Source: Bacteroidota bacterium
Lineage (GTDB): Bacteria > Bacteroidota > Bacteroidia > Flavobacteriales_F > PHOS-HE28
Reading direction: 5' to 3'
DNA: 10,756 nt
NCBI GenBank assembly: GCA_963169595.1
Contig: CAUJFM010000015.1
Location: forward strand, 1-10,756
Position numbers and translations under genes: made by a program. Positions within the stretch are counted from its first letter, which is position 1. Each line of letters starts with the position of its first letter. Below, one piece after another: positions 1 to 8,440 of the stretch. The notes under the pieces were generated by a model that had not been told where the DNA came from, made no database searches, and was given only the letters and a program-made list of their open reading frames with translations.

Positions 1-150
1 AAGCGCTTTAAGGGCTCCGGGATCACGGTGCTCGTCCATGGTGCACACGCTTCGGACTACGAGCCCGAGCGCTGGTGGACCACCGAGGAGGGGCTCATCA
101 TGGTGAACAACGAGTACATGAAGCTCCTGTACTACGCCATCACCTATTGA
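1..150 (+). CDS. C-terminal fragment, possibly a YdcF/DUF218 family protein
   Basis: Frame 1 is open from the window edge to a TGA at 148-150 and gives 49 residues; the start lies outside the window. The fragment reads as an alpha/beta strand (GITVLVHGAH), a polar stretch (SDYEPERWW), then a helical end (NNEYMKLLYYAITY). This pattern resembles the C-terminus of YdcF/ElyC-like (DUF218) proteins, where a late beta strand is followed by a loop and a closing helix of the type 'E..KLLYY'. That family includes inner-membrane proteins linked to envelope polysaccharide metabolism. The assignment rests on a short tail with no catalytic motif in view, so the reading frame is well supported but the family only tentatively. 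Its stop is 3 bases from the stop of the convergent protease gene, leaving no room for a separate terminator. Confidence 0.5.
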   Translation, partial: KRFKGSGITVLVHGAHASDYEPERWWTTEEGLIMVNNEYMKLLYYAITY

Positions 151-153
151 GCC

Positions 154-2379
154 TCAACGCTGCAGGACGACCGGCCTCGCCAAGCGTCCACCGGCATGGA
201 CCACTTGTATGAGATAGACGCCGGAAGTGACGCCGGAGAGGTCGATGTGGTGTTCCTGCTGACCAGCTGGGATGTTGCCCTGTTGGATGGTCCGTCCGGC
301 GGCATCCAGCAGCTGCCAGCGTGCCGTGCCCGAGATGTCGGACAATCGGAGCGTGACCGGTCCCACGCTGGGGTTGGGCACCAGCAGCAGTGAGCCAGCG
401 TCCGCCCGCTCGGGGATGCCCACCACCTCCACGCAAAAGGTGTTGATGTTCTGCGAGCCGTACTGGCCGTCGCTCTCGGCGAGGATGAGGGAGTCGGGGC
501 CGTAGATCACATAACTGCCATCACCCTCGTCGCAGCAGATCCCATCACCGAACACATCGTTGATGGTGAAGGTGTAGCAGCCGTTGGTAAGGCAGAAGGG
601 GGCCTCGATCACCTCGCCCTCGTCGAAGTCCTCGTAGGGACCGCCTTCATAAAGCAGCGTACCTGCCGCGGACTCCAGCGTCCACGTGATGTCCGTTCCG
701 TAATTATCAAGGGTCAAGGCGAAGGTGATCAGGTCGCCCGGGCTGTTCACCACGAAGGGGAAGGTCCACGTGTCGTTGGTGGGCACCGTGTCCGGCGTTC
801 CATTGGGTGCGGAGACCACCACCGACAACACATGCTCCCCGGCCGGTACGGTGATCATGGGAAGGTCCACGTTCACGGTCTGTCCAGGTTGAAGGGACCC
901 GGTCCATTCGTAGGTGTACTGCGGCTCTCCGACCACGCCATAGGTCACGGTCATGGTGGTGACCACGGTGGTTCCGTTGTTCTTCAAGGTGACACGCGGG
1001 GTGATGCGGTCCTCATCACAGAGCAGTTCCGGCACGTTCTGGATGGAGGTGACCGCTGCGTCCAACACCACAGGCACGACCTCATCGGGTTCCCAACCGT
1101 CCAGCACATCACCGCAGCTGCCCAGGTAGGGTTCCAGCAGGGGCCAGCTCACGTCCAGGCGGCCGTAGAAGTCGTTCACACTGTTCGAGCAATCGGCCTC
1201 ACCACCGAAGAGCTGACCCACCAGGCGCTTGTCCTGGTTCCAGAGACCGCTGCCGGAGGAGCCCGGCTCGGTGGTGCCTACGTCCCACACCTGTACCTGC
1301 CAGCAATCCGCCCCGCTCATGGTGCCTTGGATGACCGGATCGTAGGAGTGCGAGATCTTCTTGATGTCTCCGGCGGGATGATGGATCCCCACCACCGACT
1401 GGGCAGGCGTGGAGGACTTGTCCCATCCCGACCAGAACACGTTGTAGTCCTCAGGAGGCACGCTGCTCAGCTCCAGCAGGGCCACATCGGTGCCTGCGCT
1501 GTTCACCAGCAGTTCGCAGCCGGAGACGGTCTGGTCCGTCGGGCCGTTCTCCGTAGGCGTGCAGGTGGGGCTGTCCCAATTGAAGCGGAACACCCAGCTC
1601 TCCACATCGGCATCCAGGCAGTGGTTCGCGGTGAGGAAGTAGGGGGTGCTGTCCTGGGCGCAGTTGTTCACCAACGTACCGGTACAGAAGCCGCTGCCGC
1701 CCACGGTGATGATGGCCACGCTGCGGATCTGGTCGCGCCAATCATCGCCTTCGGGACAGATCACGTTCACGTTGCAGGAGCCGCTCGAACCCAGGTCCTT
1801 CGCGTAGCGGAACACGTCGCGGTAGGCATGGGTCACCTGGTCGATGTGGAGAACGCCTTGCCCGGCCACCTCTGCGGGCTCGATGTATTCCACGGTGATG
1901 CGATCACCCGCCAGTTGGGTCACGCCCATGAAGCTGCGGTCGGGCGCGCTCGCTGCGGTGAAAGCACCGAGCTGCTGCCCGTGATCATTGTACACGAAGA
2001 CCCGGCCACCCTCCGGCACCACGTAGCGATCGAACCGGAAGTTGATGCTGTAGGCTCCCGGACAGACCAAGGTGGCGCGCCACACCCGATCGCTATTGCG
2101 CAGCATATGCCAGGTACCCGCGTTCTGCGTGCCCAGGTCCGCCACATGGTTCACCCCGAATCGCCAGGGCCCCTTGATGCCGGCCGACCACCGGGCCTCA
2201 TCGGCAGCGATCTCCGCCGCTGCATCCACTTCGGGGAACACGTGCTGCGCCGCAGGCGGCAGCAGGGTGCTGGCCCTGCGCAGTCCCATGGCCTCCCCAC
2301 CGAAGGAGACCTGTGCGAACAACGCTGCGGTGAACAGGGAGGGGACTGCGGTGGAAAGGGCGCGTAAGATCCGTTGCAT
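154..2379 (-). CDS. Secreted lysyl-endopeptidase-like serine protease, long form, with T9SS sorting domain
   Basis: 741 residues. I start at the ATG at 2379: it begins a signal peptide (MQRILRALST..., cleavage near A22/Q23), whereas the in-frame ATG at 2442 lies in a hairpin loop. Residues 23-194 are a beta-rich prodomain. Residues 197-425 match Achromobacter lysyl endopeptidase (S1 family): His253 in TANHC, Asp298 in GTDVALLEL and Ser375 in EPGSSGSG form the triad. Asp403 in NDFYGR aligns with the lysine-specificity Asp225, and Phe391 replaces His210. The enzyme's six disulfide cysteines align with C202, C208, C232, C254, C273 and C397. Residues 435-545 look like a CARDB-type beta domain. 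Residues 549-652 form a Cys/Asp/Gly-rich domain around GDGICCDEGDG. Residues 665-741 are a type A T9SS sorting domain (PNP at 668-670, GVYLIQV near the end). The product should be exported by Sec, then secreted or surface-attached by T9SS, cutting after lysine. The role is probably nutritional proteolysis; substrates are unknown. Confidence 0.9.
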   Translation of the reverse strand: MQRILRALSTAVPSLFTAALFAQVSFGGEAMGLRRASTLLPPAAQHVFPEVDAAAEIAADEARWSAGIKGPWRFGVNHVADLGTQNAGTWHMLRNSDRVWRATLVCPGAYSINFRFDRYVVPEGGRVFVYNDHGQQLGAFTAASAPDRSFMGVTQLAGDRITVEYIEPAEVAGQGVLHIDQVTHAYRDVFRYAKDLGSSGSCNVNVICPEGDDWRDQIRSVAIITVGGSGFCTGTLVNNCAQDSTPYFLTANHCLDADVESWVFRFNWDSPTCTPTENGPTDQTVSGCELLVNSAGTDVALLELSSVPPEDYNVFWSGWDKSSTPAQSVVGIHHPAGDIKKISHSYDPVIQGTMSGADCWQVQVWDVGTTEPGSSGSGLWNQDKRLVGQLFGGEADCSNSVNDFYGRLDVSWPLLEPYLGSCGDVLDGWEPDEVVPVVLDAAVTSIQNVPELLCDEDRITPRVTLKNNGTTVVTTMTVTYGVVGEPQYTYEWTGSLQPGQTVNVDLPMITVPAGEHVLSVVVSAPNGTPDTVPTNDTWTFPFVVNSPGDLITFALTLDNYGTDITWTLESAAGTLLYEGGPYEDFDEGEVIEAPFCLTNGCYTFTINDVFGDGICCDEGDGSYVIYGPDSLILAESDGQYGSQNINTFCVEVVGIPERADAGSLLLVPNPSVGPVTLRLSDISGTARWQLLDAAGRTIQQGNIPAGQQEHHIDLSGVTSGVYLIQVVHAGGRLARPVVLQR

Positions 2380-2416
2380 GCGGATGATGAATGACCCAGT
2401 GAAGATAAGTGGCTGG

Positions 2417-2459
2417 AACGAAGAGGGGGGAGACCGGTCCATGACCTTGGCCTCCCCCC
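2417..2459 (-). terminator. GC-rich hairpin between the tandem protease genes, terminator-like
   Basis: On the minus strand, 22 bases after the stop of the upstream protease gene, GGGGGGAG (2459-2452) pairs perfectly with CTCCCCCC (2432-2425). An inner GGTC/GACC stem closes on a 3-base loop (2442-2440). The following TCTTCGTT is only moderately T-rich, so this could be an intrinsic terminator or an mRNA-stabilising 3' hairpin. It would partly insulate the two protease genes, leaving 2380-2416 for any separate promoter of the second gene. A weak -7-like TATCTTCA is at 2407-2400, without a clear -33 TTG. Confidence 0.55.
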
Positions 2460-2480
2460 ATCCTCGGGCGAACGGTACGA

Positions 2481-4037
2481 TCAGCGCGTGAGCACCAGGC
2501 GCTCCACCGAACGCTGACCACCCACGAGCACGCTCACGAAGTAGAGCCCCTCGGAACGGCCGCTCAGGTCGAACACTCTGCGCTCCAGCCCTGCCGAAAG
2601 GTTCTGCTCCACCACCAGCTGGCCCAAGGCGTCATGCACCAGGATACGCCCCCCCTTGGTCATGGAAGTGGGCAGCTGCACCGTGAAGGTGCCATTGGTC
2701 GGATTGGGGAACAGTTGGATACGCCCCTCGGCGGAAGCCTCATCGATCCCCACCACTTGAGGATAGCCCTGCAGCGTGTTGCCGCAGCTGCCCAGCCACT
2801 GCTCCAGAAGCGGGTAGCTCGTGCTGAACTTGCCGTAATAGTCATTCTGATTGAAACTACAGCTGGCCTGACCGCCGAAAAGCTGCCCGATGAGCAGGCC
2901 GTTCTGGTTCCAAAGACCACTGCCACTGGAGCCGCCTTCGGTGGTGCCGTCCTCCCAGGTGAGGATGCGCCAGCACTGGGCTCCCTGCCAGGAGGCGCTG
3001 GAGGCCGCGTTGTTGTCGAAGCTGATCTTCTTCACATCACCACTGGGGTGATGAATGGCCGTGGAAGCGGTCGGCGCGGTGCCGCTTTTGTCCCAGCCGG
3101 TGTAGAACACATTGTAGTTCGCTGGCGGGGTGGTGTTCAGGCGCAACAGGGCCACGTCACTGCCACCACTGTTGGCAAGCAGCTGACTACCGCTCACGGT
3201 CTGGTTGGTGGGGCCGTTCTGGTTCTGTGCGCAGGAGGGGCTGTTCCAGTTGAAGCGGAACACCCACGTGTTGCTTCCACCCAGGCAGTGGTTGGCGGTG
3301 AGGAAGTAGGGAGTACCGTCGTTCTCGCAGTTGTTGATGAGCTGCCCGGTGCAAAGACCGCTGCCTCCCACCGTGATCATGGCCACACTGCGGATCTGGG
3401 CACGCCAGGGATCACCTACCGGACAGATCACATTGTTGTTGCACGAGCCACTGTCCCCGAGGCCCTTGGTCAGGCCCATGATGTCCCGATAGGCATGGGT
3501 CACCTGGCCGATGCGCAGGCGCCCCTGGCCACGAACAGCAGCGGGTTCCACATACTCGACGGTGATGCGGTCACCGGCCAGCTGGGTCACACCCAGTTCG
3601 GTGTGGCCGGGATTGCTCTCGGCCGTGAAGGCCCCCAGGACCTCGCCGATCTCATTGTAGACGAAGACCTCAGCACCGGCAGGCACCACGAACTCGTGGA
3701 ACTCGAAGTTGATGCTGTAGGCAGCAGGGCATTCAATGGCGATGCGCCAGACCCGATCACCGTTCGCGAGCTCGGTCCAGATGCCGCTGTTCTCCAGCGA
3801 GAGGTCCGTGGTATGGTTGAAGCCGAAGCGATAGGGTCCTTTGATCCCCGCCTGGATGCGGGCCTCATCCTCCGCCATCAGGGCGGCGGCATCCACCTGG
3901 GGCATCACGGCCACCGGCGCTTCAGGGAGTTGAACTCTAGCAAGGCCAAGGGGCTGACCTCCGAAGGAGATCTGGGCCTCCGTGGACAACACCGCACACA
4001 GGGCGGCGCACGATAGCACGGCGTAACGAAGGTTCAT
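2481..4037 (-). CDS. Secreted lysyl-endopeptidase-like serine protease, short form, with T9SS sorting domain
   Basis: 518 residues, paralog of the downstream gene; by eye more than half of the positions match through the prodomain and protease domain. The signal peptide is residues 1-21 (cleavage at STEA/Q), and the mature start QISFGG is nearly the same as in the paralog. The prodomain runs to about 191. The protease domain is about 194-420 with His250 (TANHC), Asp294 (GGSDVALL) and Ser371 (GGSSGSG). Asp399 in NDYYGK aligns with the lysine-specificity Asp225 of Achromobacter lysyl endopeptidase, and Phe387 stands where that enzyme has His210. The cysteines matching its three disulfides are present (C199, C205, C229, C251, C269, C393). 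Residues 438-518 form the T9SS type A sorting domain (LFPNPTNGTF ... LYFVSV), directly after the protease domain. The start is supported by the signal peptide and by AGAGGA 7 bases before the ATG. A weak -7-like TACCTTGT lies further upstream. Expected outside the outer membrane. Confidence 0.9.
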   Translation of the reverse strand: MNLRYAVLSCAALCAVLSTEAQISFGGQPLGLARVQLPEAPVAVMPQVDAAALMAEDEARIQAGIKGPYRFGFNHTTDLSLENSGIWTELANGDRVWRIAIECPAAYSINFEFHEFVVPAGAEVFVYNEIGEVLGAFTAESNPGHTELGVTQLAGDRITVEYVEPAAVRGQGRLRIGQVTHAYRDIMGLTKGLGDSGSCNNNVICPVGDPWRAQIRSVAMITVGGSGLCTGQLINNCENDGTPYFLTANHCLGGSNTWVFRFNWNSPSCAQNQNGPTNQTVSGSQLLANSGGSDVALLRLNTTPPANYNVFYTGWDKSGTAPTASTAIHHPSGDVKKISFDNNAASSASWQGAQCWRILTWEDGTTEGGSSGSGLWNQNGLLIGQLFGGQASCSFNQNDYYGKFSTSYPLLEQWLGSCGNTLQGYPQVVGIDEASAEGRIQLFPNPTNGTFTVQLPTSMTKGGRILVHDALGQLVVEQNLSAGLERRVFDLSGRSEGLYFVSVLVGGQRSVERLVLTR

Positions 4038-4177
4038 GGTCGGTTCCTCTGGCTGGTTTGGTCCACAAGGTATGGTTGATGAACGGGTGGGTCGGTCATG
4101 GATGGTTCAGACCACAAAGGCCCCTCCCTTCATCCGCGCGGCAAGCTAACCCGTGGTCACCGGGGCTGCCGATCGGA

Positions 4178-6226
<2,049 letters not shown>

Positions 6227-6230
6227 CCCG

Positions 6231-6238
6231 CAAAGGTA
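6231..6238 (-). promoter_or_regulatory. Bacteroidota -7 promoter box (TACCTTTG) of uvrB
   Basis: On the minus strand TACCTTTG matches the Bacteroidota TAnnTTTG element exactly and ends 4 bases before the uvrB ATG. No clear TTG stands at the usual -33 distance. If used, transcription would begin at or within a few bases of the start codon, giving a leaderless or nearly leaderless mRNA. Confidence 0.45.
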
Positions 6239-6384
6239 CCGGCAAAGCACCGGGCTTCGGCATGGCATGGGGTGATGAACCACGTGTCAATGTTCGTTGT
6301 TCCACCGTAGGACGAGCCTTCACCACCGTGCGCCGTGCACTCCGCATTTCCTCAGCCATAAGCCGGTACCCGCACGGAACGGTC

Positions 6385-6392
6385 TATCTTCG
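6385..6392 (+). promoter_or_regulatory. Possible -7 promoter box (TATCTTCG) of the small membrane protein gene
   Basis: TATCTTCG differs from the Bacteroidota TAnnTTTG element at one position and lies 45 bases before the ATG at 6438, a sensible distance for a promoter. I see no TTG at the -33 position, so support is partial. It sits in the 211-base divergent spacer between uvrB and this gene. Confidence 0.3.
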
Positions 6393-6437
6393 ACACATCG
6401 GTCAGCCCGCGAGTACCCGACCACCGAAACGGATACC

Positions 6438-6599
6438 ATGTTCCTGAAGCGCATCCTGTACTACCTGAACCCGGCTACGCTGTTCGGCAAGAGCAGTGGC
6501 AACTCCAGCCTTCGGTTCATGCACGGCATCAACCGCATCAGCATCCTGCTGTTCCTGTTCTGCCTCACCGTGATGCTGGTGCGGGCCATGACCCGCTGA
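6438..6599 (+). CDS. Small single-helix membrane protein, possibly DUF6728-like
   Basis: 53 residues. The N-terminal part is amphipathic and basic (MFLKRILYYLNPATLFGKSS), followed by a polar loop and the segment LRFMHGINRIS. One hydrophobic helix (about residues 34-49) and a short basic end (RAMTR) complete it. The layout predicts one transmembrane segment in the inner membrane. From memory it resembles a family of very short Bacteroidota proteins with a 'MHGIN+ISI' motif before a helix ending in VRA-TR, which I believe is DUF6728; no function is known to me. Upstream in-frame codons exist, but an earlier start would add a low-complexity basic stretch, so I take the ATG at 6438. It is divergent from uvrB and ends 6 bases from the convergent aroE stop. 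It has the composition of a real membrane protein, and no competing gene occupies the opposite strand. Confidence 0.7.
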   Translation: MFLKRILYYLNPATLFGKSSGNSSLRFMHGINRISILLFLFCLTVMLVRAMTR

Positions 6600-6605
6600 C
6601 CCGGT

Positions 6606-7343
6606 TCAGTTCGCAGCGTTCCAGATCCGCCAAGCCGCCTCGGCCTGTGCCAGGAGCATGGGCATGCCGTTCATGGTCCTTGCGCCCTGTTCCCGACCGC
6701 GCCGTAGGAACACCGTCTCGGCCGGGTTGTAGATGAGATCGAGCAGGTAGTGGCGCGGCCCGATGGCCTCAAAGGACAGGTCAGGCGCGGCCTCCACCTC
6801 CGGATGCATCCCGAGCGGCGTGGTGTTGATGATCAGCGGGCAGGCCTTCACGATGATGGGGTCCAGGAGGTCCCAGGTGATATCACCCCGCTCCACGGAC
6901 CGGCTCACCACGCGGAAGCGGATGCCGAGCTCCTTCAACACATAGACCACGGCACGGCTTGCCCCCCCGCTGCCCAGCACCAGGGCCCTGGGCCGTGCGT
7001 CACCCACAAGTTCCAGCAAGCTGGTGCGGAAGCCTTCCACATCCGTGTTGTAGCCGGTGAGCCGACCCTCCTGGATGGCGATGGTGTTCACCGCGCCGGC
7101 CGCAGCGGCCACGGGGTCCAGGGCGTGCAGGTAAGGCAGCACCGCCTGCTTGTAGGGGATGGTCACGTTCAGTCCGCGCAGGTCGGGCGTGGCCGCGAGC
7201 AGGGCGGGCAGGTCCTCGATGCGGTCCAGCTCAAAGAGGTCGTAGCGATGGTCCGCCAGACCTTCCTGTTCGAACTTCCGGGTGAAATGGTCGCGGCTGA
7301 AGGAGTGGGAGAGGGCCCGGCCAATGAGTCCATATCGGTGCAT
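6606..7343 (-). CDS. aroE: Shikimate dehydrogenase (NADP+)
   Basis: 245 residues, slightly shorter than the 272 of E. coli AroE. It catalyses the NADPH-dependent reduction of 3-dehydroshikimate to shikimate, the fourth step of the shikimate pathway to chorismate and aromatic amino acids. Shikimate-binding serines are in SHSFS (Ser12, Ser14). The catalytic lysine is Lys65 in NVTIPYK (59-65). Asn86 in AVNTI and Asp101 in GYNTD complete the active site. The glycine-rich NADP loop is GSGGASRA (124-131), and SR (147-148) is at the position of the phosphate-binding basic residues. The closing GMPMLLAQAEAAW (226-238) is typical. I start at the ATG at 7343 (MHRYGLIG); the same frame stays open far upstream but overlaps the DedA gene. 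It is the last gene of the five-gene run, 14 bases after dedA, and converges on the small membrane protein gene. Confidence 0.95.
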   Translation of the reverse strand: MHRYGLIGRALSHSFSRDHFTRKFEQEGLADHRYDLFELDRIEDLPALLAATPDLRGLNVTIPYKQAVLPYLHALDPVAAAAGAVNTIAIQEGRLTGYNTDVEGFRTSLLELVGDARPRALVLGSGGASRAVVYVLKELGIRFRVVSRSVERGDITWDLLDPIIVKACPLIINTTPLGMHPEVEAAPDLSFEAIGPRHYLLDLIYNPAETVFLRRGREQGARTMNGMPMLLAQAEAAWRIWNAAN

Positions 7344-7357
7344 GGCCCTTACAACGG

Positions 7358-8038
7358 TCAACCCACCTTCGTTCGTGCGGTCCACCAGGCGCGGAGGATC
7401 TCCACGATCATGGGCAGCACCGAGATGAAGATGATGCCGAGGATCACCGATTCGTAGTTCTTCTGCACCCAGGGATGGTTCCCGAAGGCATAGCCCAAAA
7501 GCAGCAAGAGCACGATCCAAAGCGCGCCACCGATGAGGTTGTACGGGGTGAACAAGCGGCGGTAGTCCATCTCCCCGATACCGGCCGCGAACGGTGCCAG
7601 CGTGCGCACGATCGGGATGAAACGTGCAATGATGATGGTCCGTGGGCCGTACTTCTCGAAGTAGGCATGGGTCTTTTCCATGTCCTTGTCCCGCACCAGT
7701 TGCCGCCCGCCGATCTTCCACTTCACCACTTGGTGCCCGAAGTAGCGGCCGATCAGGTAGTTCACATTGTCGCCCAGCACAGCGGCCACGAACAGCAACG
7801 GCAGCAATACCCACAAGTTCAGCTTGGGTGAGGTCCCGGCGGCCAGCGTACCGGCCACAAAAAGCAGCGAATCACCGGGCAGAAAGGGCATCACCACCAG
7901 ACCCGTTTCCACGAAGATGATGGCGAAAAGCAGCACGTACACCAGCGTGCCGTGTGCAGCGATGAAGGCGTCGATCACAGCCTTGGGGTCGCGCAGCAGT
8001 TCGAGCAGCTGGTCGATGATGGACTGGAGAAATTCCAT
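7358..8038 (-). CDS. DedA family inner-membrane protein (VTT domain), probable polyprenyl-phosphate flippase-type transporter
   Basis: 226 residues with hydrophobic segments near 31-50, 56-68, 74-97, 134-154, 165-186 and 196-214. The DedA/VTT pattern is clear: acidic Glu44 in FVETG, FLPGDSLLF (52-60, Asp55), GDNVNYLIGRYFG (89-101), and ARFIPIVRTLAPFAAG (138-153). Glu44, Asp55, Arg139 and Arg145 correspond by alignment from memory to the membrane Glu/Asp/Arg residues needed in E. coli YqjA. DedA proteins are half-loop transporters; some members (UptA) return undecaprenyl phosphate across the inner membrane, and others affect proton-dependent stress resistance. Which applies here cannot be read from sequence. 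The gene starts 7 bases after the rhodanese stop and ends 14 bases before aroE, so co-transcription is likely. No truncation is evident. Confidence 0.92.
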   Translation of the reverse strand: MEFLQSIIDQLLELLRDPKAVIDAFIAAHGTLVYVLLFAIIFVETGLVVMPFLPGDSLLFVAGTLAAGTSPKLNLWVLLPLLFVAAVLGDNVNYLIGRYFGHQVVKWKIGGRQLVRDKDMEKTHAYFEKYGPRTIIIARFIPIVRTLAPFAAGIGEMDYRRLFTPYNLIGGALWIVLLLLLGYAFGNHPWVQKNYESVILGIIFISVLPMIVEILRAWWTARTKVG

Positions 8039-8045
8039 GGTGCGA

Positions 8046-8372
8046 TCAGGGCTGTTTGGTACCGGGTTCCACGGGACCCACTTCCTGCAGATAGCCCTGC
8101 AATCCGCCGCGCAGGCTCAGCACATTGGAGCGCCCATAGCGCTGCATCAGGGCCTGTACCACCGCGCTGGACCGGTTGCCGCTCTGGCAGTGGATCACCA
8201 CGGGAACATCGGTGCGCACCTCATCCAACCGTTGGATGATCTCGCCCATGGGGATCAGCAAGCCGCCCAGGTCGGCGAGCTCCGCCTCATAGGCCTCGCG
8301 TACATCGATGAGCTGGAACGGAGCGCCGGTCTCCTTCCATGTCTTCAGTTCCTGAGCCGTGATCTCGTTCAT
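8046..8372 (-). CDS. Single-domain rhodanese (sulfurtransferase)
   Basis: 108 residues, matching the GlpE-type single rhodanese domain. The protein begins MNEITAQELKTW, followed by LIDVREAYEAE (21-31), the active-site loop CQSGNRS (62-68, persulfide-forming Cys62) and the closing LRGGLQGYLQ (87-96). Such enzymes carry a sulfane sulfur as a cysteine persulfide and pass it to thiols or, in vitro, to cyanide, releasing sulfite when thiosulfate is the donor. There is no signal peptide, so it is cytoplasmic. I start at the ATG at 8372; upstream in-frame codons run into the ComA-like gene. It lies between the phosphosulfolactate synthase gene (68 bases upstream) and dedA (7 bases downstream). Physiological donor and acceptor are unknown; the neighbourhood suggests, but does not show, a link to sulfite supply. 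Confidence 0.92.
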   Translation of the reverse strand: MNEITAQELKTWKETGAPFQLIDVREAYEAELADLGGLLIPMGEIIQRLDEVRTDVPVVIHCQSGNRSSAVVQALMQRYGRSNVLSLRGGLQGYLQEVGPVEPGTKQP

Positions 8373-8440
8373 GCGGGGCGAATATCGGAGTTCACGCCGA
8401 CCCGATGTACCTCTGTGAGGGAGGGAGGACCAGGTCCGGA

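Noticed and set aside
832..2367. Long plus-strand open frame (511 codons) opposite the long-form protease gene; similar long frames at 2634-4016 and 4058-5713.
   Set aside because: They are antisense to well-identified genes, rich in His, Gly, Ala, Val and Gln as expected from the complement of GC-rich codons, and show no domain or signal. They are composition shadows.
4038..4177. 140-base spacer between uvrB and the short-form protease gene, checked for a terminator or small RNA.
   Set aside because: It contains an imperfect CCCG/CGGG hairpin at 4150-4164 without T-tract and a weak TACCTTGT promoter-like box; nothing strong enough to list.
6582..6597. Inverted repeat GCGGG/CCCGC near the end of the small membrane protein gene, a possible terminator for aroE.
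   Set aside because: Only 5 bp of stem, inside coding sequence, and without a T-tract in either direction.
6606..7814. A 402-codon frame extending aroE upstream, and a 235-codon frame extending the rhodanese upstream (8046-8753).
   Set aside because: The extra N-terminal parts overlap the dedA and comA genes in another frame and read as low-complexity Arg/Gly/His sequence; the enzyme domains begin at the internal ATGs at 7343 and 8372.
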